A DNA stretch of 35,671 nucleotides from Chara braunii (taxonomy: Eukaryota; Streptophyta; Charophyceae; Charales; Characeae), in contig BFEA01000159.1 of the NCBI GenBank assembly GCA_003427395.1, positions 810,800 to 846,470 of the forward strand, given 5' to 3'. This document shows positions 1-8,592 of the stretch, one piece after another. Each line of letters begins with the position of its first letter. Within the stretch, counting starts at the first letter, position 1. The notes under the pieces are model-generated. The model saw only the letters and a program-made list of their open reading frames with translations, made no database searches and was not told where the DNA came from. Made by a program: the position numbers and the translations under genes.

Positions 1-134
1 GAAAAAGCTTCCGGAAGATGGGGGCCCAAAACGCGACACNCGAAACCAAGAAAACGAAACGGGGTTTGTACGGGGTTGGTACGATACAAGAGAAAAGGGG
101 TACGAAGGATAGCACAGGTTCGGGAGGTAGTTCG
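1..134 (-). repeat. First part of the 3' LTR of Gypsy-1, truncated by the window edge
   Basis: Bases 1-133 match 11100-11230 in the same orientation with about nine differences, one 2-nt indel and one N, so identity is a little over 90% by eye. The match stops sharply at GTAGTTC in both copies. The right copy ends GTTCA, giving the CA/TG LTR edge. The left copy reads GTTCG, which would be a mutated edge. I read the pair as the outer ends of the two LTRs of Gypsy-1, with the rest of this LTR to the left of the window. A stray fragment of the same repeat is possible. Confidence 0.6.
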
Positions 135-991
135 TCACATATGTGACGCGCAGGGGGTTGCAAAATTATGTGATCTCCTGATTGCATGCCATGGCGGAGA
201 AGAGGAGAGAGGGAGAGAAAACAAAGTGATGAATGAGGAACGAAGCGTATCATCAGACAATCCAGCCAGAGTCCATGCCAATCTTCAGTTGCAATCTTTT
301 TGCTGGCTCGTGTTGTTGGAATCGTCGATGGTCGTCCAGGTGACGCCATTATCGTCCGCCGGTTCTCCATGTGGTCTGCACCTGAATCAGAGCGTAGGTT
401 GACATCATCGTCGTTGGCGTGATCTTCGCGAAGCATACTGATTCGTGGCGCTTTCCCCTGCCGATCAGATGAAGAGAGGAGGGGGCGGGGGGAGATAGTC
501 ACGTGATCGGGATCTACCGCCTAGTTGAAATGGGCCAGTAGAGGCGGTACATAGAGGGGATCTCACGGAGACGGCGGGGAGGAAGTGGGGGTAGGTGGCG
601 ATTCATCCCTTCTACGTCACCGGAAGCTCCTCATATCGGATAATCCGGTGAAAACGAGGGAAGCAATCGCCACTATGAGGGAGAGAGGCGAGGTAGTCGC
701 GGTAGAGGGAGGAGAGGGTGCGGAAGAGCGTGGCGCGAAAGAGATCGTAGTGGCGACAGGCGGGGATTCGTTCCCGTGGCTACGCAGTAGACTTCTACTA
801 CGTTGCACTGCTCCCACGCAACGCTGAACAACGGGATATGTAGTCAGAACGTGGGGGCAACGGGTTGAAGGGAGCGGTGAGGGTGGACGGTAGCGATTAG
901 GCGTGTAGAGTAGAAATCGCGGAAGAGATGGGGATGGAAGGGGTGGTGGGGGAAGGTGACGGGGGTGTGGATCTGTTCGAGGGTGAGGTAA
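135..991. other. Region between ORF3 and the 3' LTR of Gypsy-1; no gene seen
   Basis: This is the 3' untranslated part of Gypsy-1. Open frames here are short, on both strands, and have no recognisable domain. It starts with a perfect 14-bp palindrome (134-147) exactly at the LTR edge. I could not find a convincing polypurine tract on the minus strand next to the LTR. The purine-rich stretch near 197-223 is on the plus strand, the wrong strand for this element. Confidence 0.5.
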
Positions 992-2478
992 TCAAGGGGA
1001 CGACGGGATAACGTCCGAGGTCGAAGGCCTATCCCCTGCATCGGTACGTGGACGAACTGGGGGACGGGTGGGACTGGAGGGGGAGGAGGATCGGTTTCGT
1101 CTCCGCCGTGAGGTGCTGGTGGTGGCGGCTGCTGGGTCGCCGTCTTCGGGCTTCGGCGGCTCCGGATCCTTGGTCGGGTCGTCCCTTATGCGCAGGCTTG
1201 CTCCGGTGGCGAACTCTAGCAGGCGTTTTTCGGCGGCAATTTCCTCCCGCTTGCATGCTGCCTGAGGATCTTCCGCCTCAGTACCAGTACGCGTCGCCTC
1301 CTCCGGCAAGGCTTCCCACTTCGATCCGGTTCCTTCCTCTTCTTCTTCTTCTGTCTCCTCCTCCTCGCTCTATTCTCCCTCGCTGTCCTCGCTATAGCTT
1401 CCTTCCTTCGACGTTTCCTCGTCGTCGTCTTCTTCTTCGTCGTCGATCACCACTTCCTCCGCCTTCGGATAGAAGGCGGGATCGATGATGCTGTACGGCT
1501 TCAAATACTCCTGCCGCGACGGTAGAGAGTCTTCGTCCCAAGGCTCTTCCAAGCATGCACTCCACTGAAGATACGAGTCCAACGTTCGCGTGAGGACGTG
1601 CAGGGCAGGGCTGTCGTCGCTTTGCCAGATGATGTCGGGCAAGAGATCGTCCGCTAATTGGACGATAGGCGCGATAAGCTCCTGCACAATGAACTGGCGG
1701 CGGCCTGGTCGTACCGATCCAAAGAGAAAGCCGAGAAGATCGCCCTCTACGTTGGTCCTCCAAGCTTGTATGATCAGCAACTCCAAATTCTCGATCCATG
1801 TAGGATGCTCGCTGGTCTGCGTCCACGTCACCTGTACTCGGGTCAAGCACAAGGACAACTCATTAAAAGCCTCGCACTACAGTCGCCAATGCCCAGGACT
1901 AATGAGCGGGACAGAAAGGGGCTCGAACGAGAAGGAAAGAGAAGGATGAAGATCGGACTGCCAGAAGGTAGGGAAAAGAGAGGGGAGACCAAACATGGAG
2001 AGAGTAGCGAGAGGATCGGCGTGGTTCATTGGGGGCGTGGGAAAGGGACGAGGGTGGGGATCTGAACGCGCAGAGAGCGGCCGATCTCGCCAAAGTCCGG
2101 CGCAAAGGTCGGGAGGAGGTTGTGCCCTGGTCGGGCGAGGCCGTGCTGCCACACGTTGGACACCTGCTCCGTCCACTCCCGTAGCGAGGTCAAGATCGAG
2201 GTATGCCACCGTGGATTGACCGAACTGATATCGCCGCTGAAGGTCGCAACCGTGGTGACGTGGCTCGTTTCGGGAGCCGCTAGCCGATGAACTGCTATTA
2301 CCTCCGCCAGCACTATTGCCTGTGAGCTTCCTTCAAATCGAAACGGGGCGGCAACACACACTCCCACGTCGCAGAAGAACTGCGCCAAACGTCGAAGATC
2401 CGTGTTCAGCCGTGGATGCCGAAGTTGCCGAATTTCCAAGATGTGGCCACGTGGCTGGAGCAGTTGATCATCTAGAGC
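992..2478 (-). pseudogene. ORF3 of Gypsy-1: extra ORF downstream of integrase, unknown function
   Basis: I do not recognise this protein. It lies in the sense direction just after pol, the place where env-like or other extra ORFs sit in some plant gypsy elements. The first part (2478-2026, beginning LDDQLLQPRG) is in one frame. After a frameshift near 2050 a second frame runs to 992, broken by only two TAG codons, near 1880 (after GHWRL) and near 1372 (after SEDSEGE). In both cases sensible protein continues behind the stop. The predicted product is about 490 residues: a mixed globular-looking N-terminal two thirds with many Trp and Leu residues, then a long acidic Glu/Asp tract, then a KREEIAAEKRLLEF helix-like stretch, and a Pro/Ser/Arg-rich basic tail. 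I see no signal peptide, membrane segment or zinc knuckle, which argues against a classical envelope protein. Confidence 0.55.
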
Positions 2479-2495
2479 TCACTCCGTGATGAAAC

Positions 2496-2921
2496 TCATG
2501 GCGAGGACGGAGAGGAAGACGACGGGCAGGAGGGAGAGAGCGGAGAGAGAGTTAGATCGCCGTCGTTCTCCTCACCTTCGGAGGAGAGAGAGGGAGGAGG
2601 ATGAGAGGGAGGAAGAGGACGAAGGTAGGAGGTATGCCGGACGATGGGGACAAAGCTATGGTTGGCACTAGTCTCAGGCGCGATGCGCACCGTGTTGGCG
2701 CCGTTGGGTCCGAGCTCGACAGCACGAAAACGACCAGAAAACTTGGGAGGGAGTTTCTGGTTGCGTGCACATTTTCGTACCTGCACTAGGTCCCCTAATT
2801 TATATTGATGATGGGGCCCAGCATTTCCATTCCGAGCCTCGTAGCTACAGACCTGCCTACTGTGGGCCAGATCAGTCATCCTTTGTCTTTTTCGGGTTAG
2901 CTTCGGGACGGCCCGTTCCAT
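2496..2921 (-). pseudogene. Integrase C-terminal domain of Gypsy-1 (SH3-like/GPY-type)
   Basis: The frame contains YKLGDLVQVRK, then KLPPKFSGRFRAVELGPNG, and later VRHTSYLRPLPP. This follows the usual order of the gypsy integrase C-terminus: a GDLVxVR strand, a K-x-GPF-like strand, and an HxSxLKPY-like end. That domain binds DNA and helps position the integration complex. It is followed by a Pro/Ser-rich acidic tail that stops at 2496, a few bases before ORF3 begins. It is out of frame with the catalytic core upstream, so it cannot be translated as one protein with it. No chromodomain motif is visible after it. Confidence 0.75.
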
Positions 2922-3131
2922 TAGGTGTACCTTTTGGCCTTGGCCTTGAGGGCTGCACGTGTCTCTACCCCCTGCTTCGGCAATTTTCGAGTTACCCCTG
3001 TAGTCGACACAGGGGAGGCTATTAGTACGAAGTTGAAAGGGGGTGACCCCCGTGGACTCATGAGAGGTGACCCGGTGGATCCCGACGATCTAATATGCGA
3101 TCTCGCGGCACGGGCGAGTGTCGTGTGCCGC

Positions 3132-3854
3132 TTAATTCCTACGAAGGGTGGTTTTAATCATACGGTTGACATTCTTAGCCAACCCGTTCGACTGGGACAC
3201 GTGGGGTGCCGTATGTCGGAGCGTGACGCCCCTTCGTGCGAGCAGTTCCTTTACTTCTCCTTTAAATCCGGATCCGTTGTCGATTAGGATTTCTTCCGTA
3301 TCTAGGTGGGTATAGAGGAACCGTTCGATGTATGTGGCTATTTCTGCAACCTTTCGGGTTTTACAGGGATAGACCTGGATGTACTTAAAAAAATGTTTTA
3401 TTAATACTAACAAGATAGAATATTCACAGCGGTTTGGGCCAGGTGGCACGTCGATATCTGTCGTGTCCATACTGACTCGCTGGAAGGGGCAAACTACTTC
3501 CGTTGGTACTATCGTGTTTGGTCCCCGTATTGGGGCGCGATCAGCAGCACAGACTAGAGAGTTGGCGACAATGTATCTGACATCATCTCGTATGTTGGAC
3601 CAAAACCATCGGTTCTGGTCTATAGTTGCCTCCGTGACACGTACCGCGAAATGAGCGGCCTGTTCTTCGTAAGCCGATCGGATCCAATCATATCTCTGGA
3701 ATGGATGGGGAACCGTCAACCACGAACCCGATCCGTCAGTTTTACGCTTCTTCAAATGACCGTTGATCCACCGATCGTCCCGAGACCTCTTGGTTGCCTT
3801 ACATCTGTTGTGTTTGGTGAGGTGACCTAAGGATAATCCTCCTAATTTTGCCAA
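3132..3854 (-). pseudogene. Integrase catalytic core of Gypsy-1, third catalytic residue changed
   Basis: This is an RNase H-fold integrase core of about 240 residues. It has the first Asp in VSMDTTDID, a second Asp in LIDNGSGFKG, and the region SQSNGLAKNVNRMI where the family has NGLAERVNR. The Glu of the DDE triad is therefore Lys here (codon 3174-3176), which should abolish strand transfer. About 34 residues separate the second Asp from this position, the normal spacing. The frame breaks right after TTLRRN at 3132. The N-terminal part lies in another frame to the right (3842-4080), where only scattered Cys and His residues remain of a zinc-binding region. Confidence 0.85.
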
Positions 3855-4289
3855 TATAATTTTATTCGTCCAAACCTCCGCTCGTCGGTATTTTTTGTCG
3901 TATTCAAGACCGTCTGTACGGGCGGCTTCGAATCGAACCTCCGTGGGGAGTTTGTTCGTTCTACACAGGGGGCACCTCCATTCCTTGCTATTCGATCGAT
4001 ATCAAACGCAGACCCTGTGCGCACGATTGACAGACGTGGCACATTCTACCCAATCACCGAACCCGGTTTCGAAAGGATGACAGTCGACCCATAAACCCGT
4101 GCAATACAGGTACAAGAATAGCAGAACTTATCGGGGAGGGTGGCAAAGAAAGCTGATGAAGTGAGAGGGGCTGAATTAGTAGGAGAAGAAGGGGTTGCGG
4201 AAACAGGTGGGGTAGTCATGATGTCAGATAAGGAGAGATGGGGCTGTATTGCGAAGAGGGTGGATAAGACAAATTGGTCCTCGTGTCAC
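3855..4289 (-). pseudogene. Decayed linker between RNase H and integrase of Gypsy-1
   Basis: No continuous frame is present. Short pieces of coding-like sequence on the minus strand (3842-4042) probably belong to the integrase N-terminus. The part from 4080 to 4289 is purine-rich and shows nothing recognisable. Confidence 0.45.
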
Positions 4290-5268
4290 TTACTGCTTTG
4301 ACAAGATCTCCACTTGGCCGTACCGAGGCCCAATTTCCTGTTTGGGTTCGTTCCACGGAACCACCTCCTCACTCTTCGGAACTTTCTCAGGCCGGTGCAG
4401 TCGTGTCAATCCGTCCCCATTCCCATGTCTTTCGTGCTTCCGATGACAAATGTCAAAGTCCATGCTCTGCAGCACCGTTGCCCATTGCCCGATCATGCCG
4501 GAGTAATCCTTCGATTTCTTCAGAGCCAACAGGGGCTCCTGATCGGTCACCAAGGTGAACTTCCGCCCGTGCAAGTAAGCACGGAAGTGGCTGATTCCCC
4601 AGAGTGCCACGTAGCATTCCCCCGTTGGAGCGGCGTAGTTGCGCTTGCCGGCAGACACCGATTTGGACGCATACTCCACCACGCTCTCGAGTCCACTTGG
4701 TGCCACTTGGGCTAGGATCGCCGAAATTGCCTCTGACTGCCAGTCAGTAATGAGGATGAAAGGCTTTTCCGGATCCGGCCTTATAAGGACCGGAGCCGAA
4801 ATGAGAGCGGCCTTGAGTTTCGAAAACGCCTGGTCACACTCCGGAGTCAAAATCAACAGCTGATCCTTTCGCTGCAAATTCGTGAGGGGTCCCGCGATCG
4901 CCGCGAAGCCCTTGATAAATCTTCGGTAGTATGAGGCCAGACCCAAAAAGTCGTGAACTGGCGTGACAGTCGTAGGCACTGCTGTATCCCTGACAGCTGC
5001 CACCTTCTGCGGTTCCGGTTGGAGTCCCTGGTCTGTTACCACGTGTCCCAGGAAAGAAATGGTGGTAAGGAAAAACTGACACTTCTCAAACGCCACCTTG
5101 AAGCCCGCATCTCGTAACGCATGTAGAGCCCATTCGATGTGCTACACGTGTCCCTTGTAAGAATACACCAGAATGTCATCCATGTACACAATCACGCAGT
5201 AGTTAATGATGCTCTGCGCCAAACGAGTCTTCCGCACGAAATTATGAAAAACCATATTCATGGCTCGC
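4290..5268 (-). pseudogene. RT palm/thumb and RNase H of Gypsy-1
   Basis: The segment opens with the RT catalytic motif YMDD followed by ILVYS (codons at 5175-5186), intact, then an in-frame stop near 5141. An open frame follows from about 5096: AFEKCQFF...ISFLGHVVTDQG and FLGLASYYRRFIKGF, the classic RT thumb/connection motifs. RNase H comes next, with Asp in LITDWQSEAISAILAQ, Glu in the TGECYVALWG helix and Asp in LVTDQEPLLAL, so its catalytic acids appear present. The protein ends at 4290 in a Lys/Glu-rich tail. It is shifted in frame from the RT N-terminus to the right. The role is copying the RNA and removing the RNA strand of the hybrid. Confidence 0.9.
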
Positions 5269-6330
5269 TTAAAAGGTCGCGGGGGCGTTGCAGATACCCA
5301 TCAGACATCGAATCCACTGCCACGTACCTTCGAAAAGCACAAACGCCGTTTTCAGATGATCTTCTTCTTGGACAAGAAGATGATGGAATCCATGGCGAAC
5401 ATCGAACTGACTGAAAAATCGAGCACTCCCACTTGCATCCAACAACTCATCAATCCGGAGGAGGGGGTATACATCTTTGATCGTGATATCATTCAATTTT
5501 CGATAATCAATGCAAATGCGAATCCCTCCGGCCTTCTTAGGCACGATTACTACGGGAAATGACCAGGGACCTATAGCGGGTTCGATCCATCCATTAGCTT
5601 CGAACTCCTTAATCCGCTGAAAAGCGGCCGCTCTTTGAGCTAGCGAGTATCGGTAAGGAGTGCAGCTAATGGGCGGGTGTTCTCCCGTGAGGATGGCATG
5701 CTCGATCACGTTAGTCAAACCGATATCATTATCATGCACGCTCAACACCTCTGCATAACCGTTCAAAACATTGATTAGTGACTTTCGAAGTTCCGTGGGG
5801 ACGTGGCTCAGTAGGGTGATCGTTGATTCCCCAGGAGTCTTAAGGGGTATGTCGATCCAATCAACCAACCGCTCCCTTCGATCGTAGACACTCGAAAAGA
5901 CAGAACTGTTGGTGCGAACAGAGAAGACAATAGCAATCATCTGTGATTCGGCGGGGCTGATCATTTCAATTTCTTTGGTTTCGGCGTCAGTTTCAGAGTC
6001 AGTTGAAGTTTGTTCTACAGTCAATCTTGTTAGGTCCGTCATCTGCTGCGTTAAATCAGGCACGTCATCTACAAGTGTTTCTGCTTCCTGTTTAATCAGA
6101 GCGATGGTCACCCCTGTCGTTAATAACGATCTGGGCGGGAAAACAGAAACGTTTTGATACTTTTCCGTTGGTTGGTAACGTGTCCATAGAGAAAGTGCTC
6201 CTTCGTACGAAGTACGAGGGGGTTCCAAATCATCAGCCAGGTCAGATACTTGTAATATGGGTTCCTCGAGGAGGACTGAAGGACTGACCTGGGTTTTCGG
6301 AGGCGCAGGCGCGCTGTTTTTTGAATCCAC
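5269..6330 (-). pseudogene. RT fingers/palm N-terminal part of Gypsy-1
   Basis: The first 190 or so residues are a Ser/Thr/Glu-rich spacer without a known domain. RT begins after that: IKEFEANGWIEPAIGPWSFPVVIVPKK, RICIDYRKLND, LLRIDELLD, FFSQFDVRHGFHHLLV and CNAPATF, all in normal order for gypsy RT. The sequence FDVRHGFHHLL replaces the usual LDLxSGYHQI, which is divergent but keeps the catalytic Asp. The frame stops at 5269 exactly at APATF, and the YMDD motif continues in another frame. This frame is the same as those of the protease and the gag C-terminus, separated only by stop codons. Confidence 0.9.
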
Positions 6331-6573
6331 GTGAAAGTTTTGGGCAGTGTCAGGACATACTTGAAATTCTTCGGGAGTTTCGTGTTCGAAAAGTTCGACC
6401 AGGTACTTCTATTCTTCCTCGCTTGGTAGTTCTTCTTCGTACTCCTGTTCCTCGATTCCGCTACCGATATCCGAGGAAGAATACTCATCGGGATCAGTGC
6501 ATTGAATCATCCCTGTTATGGCTGAGTTAGGAGTTCGCTTTATTGTTAGAGTGGAAATTCGCAAGGGAACAGT

Positions 6574-7074
6574 TTAAGGCTTTCCCCCAGTTTGCGTGAG
6601 CACCAGTTGTTTTGAATTGAAATGCAGACGGTGCCCTACCGCCATCGCCCAAGGTAGTCCTAACAACAGAGAGTAGGAACGCACGTCGATTACTAGTGCG
6701 TTAACAAGGACGTGTACTCGTCCAACCGGTACAACCACATTCTCAAAAATGCCCACGATGTTCATTGCTTCCTCGTCGGCAGAGACATAATTGTCTTTGC
6801 CAGATTGAGGAAGAATGGATCCGAGTCGTCCCGTCTTTCTGACAGTGTCTAATGATATGGACACTGCAGAAGACCCTGTGTCTATAAGGGCGCTAAACGG
6901 CTTGCCCCAAACTTCACAATCACATTCTGCGTTTTTCCACAGTACGGGTCGAGCCCGTACGAAATGTTCCTTCTCTGCTAACGAGATCGCAGCTACTCGT
7001 GCTGCTTCAGGTTCACTCGTTTCAGGTTCTGGCGACGCGGCTTCCTCTTTTTCCTCCTCTTTTTTTTTTAACAT
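6574..7074 (-). pseudogene. Aspartic protease of Gypsy-1
   Basis: This is a retropepsin-type aspartic protease. It carries the catalytic motif ALIDTGSSAVSIS near residue 62, followed by a flap region and the C-terminal LLLGLPWAMAVGH, equivalent to the ILG-x-PW/DW motif. It has a Lys/Glu-rich N-terminal leader. The enzyme would cut the Gag-Pol polyprotein as a dimer. The catalytic Asp-Thr-Gly is intact, so this is the best-preserved part of the element. It is in frame with the gag C-terminus and RT N-terminus but separated from both by stops. The start is not defined, since the protein is normally released by processing. Confidence 0.85.
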
Positions 7075-7119
7075 TCGCTCTACGCGTTGGTACGTGAAGC
7101 GCTTTTGATTCTTCTGACA

Positions 7120-7380
7120 TTATTGTAATAACTTGTCGATTGCAGTTTCAGATATGGTGAGCAATTGTCCCACTGGAATCGGTTGTTTGAGCGCTCGTAA
7201 CGCATCGATTTCGCCCGTCTTAAACTGTGGTCCGGGATTAGAATCGCGATCGACCCATTCAAGATCATCCGGAGCCGATCGGATCGCCCCGATCATGCCC
7301 GCTAGATGAAGATATTCGAGTGAATCGACCACGTCAGCAGCGTCAGAGGAAGAAGCTCCCGATGTCGATACCGTTGCCAT
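7120..7380 (-). pseudogene. Gag-protease junction fragment of Gypsy-1
   Basis: This short frame of 86 codons sits between the gag stop (7396) and the protease frame. It includes SSDAADVVDSLEYLHLAGMIGAIRSAPDDLEWVDRDSNPG and no known motif. It shares the frame of both neighbours, so it is probably the linker of a former Gag-Pol polyprotein cut by stop codons. It is unlikely to be a separate gene. Confidence 0.5.
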
Positions 7381-7395
7381 CGAGGGGGGAGACTG

Positions 7396-7962
7396 TTATG
7401 GGGCATAGGCCACGAGCTCTCCACCTTGAGCTGTATCCATCAATGCGGCCACTCGTCCTTGATTCAGGGTCACAGGGGTCGCAACAGGTGGGGGTTGATT
7501 ACGTTTTGGTTGCGGACAGTCTCGGGCGAAATGCCCGGGCTGTTTGCATTTAAAACACTCGATCTTTCCTGCGGGATTAGTTGGGTGAGGGAACTGAGAT
7601 GCGTATCCTGGTGCAGGCAGGGCAGGCAAGAGTGGAAATAACGAGGGGGCAGGCCGAGCAGGGGCCGGGTTAGGCTTGAGTAGCCTGCTTACTATCTGTT
7701 CTATCCGCTCCATGTGATCGGCCTGCATTTGGATCAAGTTGCTCATCCATTCGGACTGCTTGGTAGTGGCCGTATGGATCGTTTGGGCAAGATGTAAATT
7801 GGTTACGACCGGCGAGGGGGGTTCGTGGGAAATTCCGCTCTTAACAGCCGCTATCGGTTGACTCATTGGGGGAGAAGAAGCAGAAACAGGCGGGATATCG
7901 GAAGTCGTCTTGTCGGGAAGATCATGGTCGGGGTGGGGATAAAACCGTTCTACCGCTCGCAA
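7396..7962 (-). pseudogene. Gag C-terminus of Gypsy-1 with CCHC zinc knuckle
   Basis: The nucleocapsid part has a textbook CX2CX4HX4C knuckle, CFKCKQPGHFARDC, near residue 136, followed by a basic, Pro/Gln-rich stretch. Upstream is a Pro/Ser-rich region and a helix-like segment (NLIQMQADHMERIEQIVSRLL). The knuckle binds the element's RNA for packaging into virus-like particles. The segment ends with a stop after GGELVAYAP. It is out of frame with the capsid part to the right, so a frameshift separates them near 7970-8040. Confidence 0.85.
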
Positions 7963-7982
7963 CCTTGATCGCCTTTTAGCCT

Positions 7983-8498
7983 CTACATCCTGTATGGTAT
8001 ATGTAATATCTTCGTCTCCCTGACTGATATATTTTTTGTATCAGCCAGGTGTAGTTCCATTGCCTTAGCGATGATAGCAGATAGCTGGTGTGTCTTCGGC
8101 GGGACTTTTTTCTGTAACTTCCCTTTCAACGTCGGGCTTCGTAGATGATCAACGAACAAATCTCGAGCAGACTTCTCGTCTCGCGCAGATTTGTCCAATG
8201 TGGTTTGAAATCTATCCACGAATGTATCGAATCGAGCCAATAAGGCTTGTTTGAAAGTATTCCAATCTACCCACGTATGCTTTCCAAACCAGTCATGTGA
8301 CGTATTACGGAGTAGCAAGGTAAGAACGCGGGGAAGATCGCCTGCGCTGAAGACTTGAGCCTCGACGACTTCCAACCAATCTTCGGGGTGGGTATGGTTA
8401 GGGAAGAAGGGGAAAGAGGCATGTATGCTAATGATCACTTTGTGACCGTCTACCATTGGTATAGGCGGTATAGCCGCACCAGATATAGATCTGGTCAC
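7983..8498 (-). pseudogene. Gag capsid-like N-terminal part of Gypsy-1
   Basis: The frame starts near 8498 and ends at 7983. It contains HTHPEDWLEVVEAQ, LTLLLRNTSHDWF, WVDWNTFKQALLARFDTF and DKSARDEKSARDLFVDHLRSP, the pattern of the retrotransposon gag family: W-x4-L-x2-F followed by a Leu-rich helical bundle. It is the structural protein of the particle. The exact start is not certain, as no strong initiation context stands out. It lies about 80 bp from the PBS, as expected for a gag gene. Confidence 0.8.
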
Positions 8499-8579
8499 CG
8501 GATGATCTCGGCGAGTGGGTGGGGGACTTCTTCTACCTCTCGTGAGTTCGACTTACTGTCATCGGAACTGACACGTGTC

Positions 8580-8592
8580 GGCTCCGATACCA
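8580..8592 (-). promoter_or_regulatory. Primer binding site of Gypsy-1 (initiator Met tRNA type)
   Basis: The minus strand reads TGGTATCGGAGCC. The plant initiator-Met PBS is TGGTATCAGAGC, so this differs at one base. It sits between the LTR and gag, where reverse transcription is primed by the 3' end of the tRNA. The same variant occurs in Gypsy-2. Confidence 0.8.

Noticed and set aside
585-827. Open frame of 80 codons on the plus strand
   Set aside because: Antisense to the element, low-complexity Arg/Glu/Gly, no domain. A minus-strand frame covers the same bases equally well.
1048-1488. Plus-strand frame of 146 codons rich in Arg, Pro and Leu
   Set aside because: It is the shadow of the acidic and basic tail of ORF3 on the minus strand.
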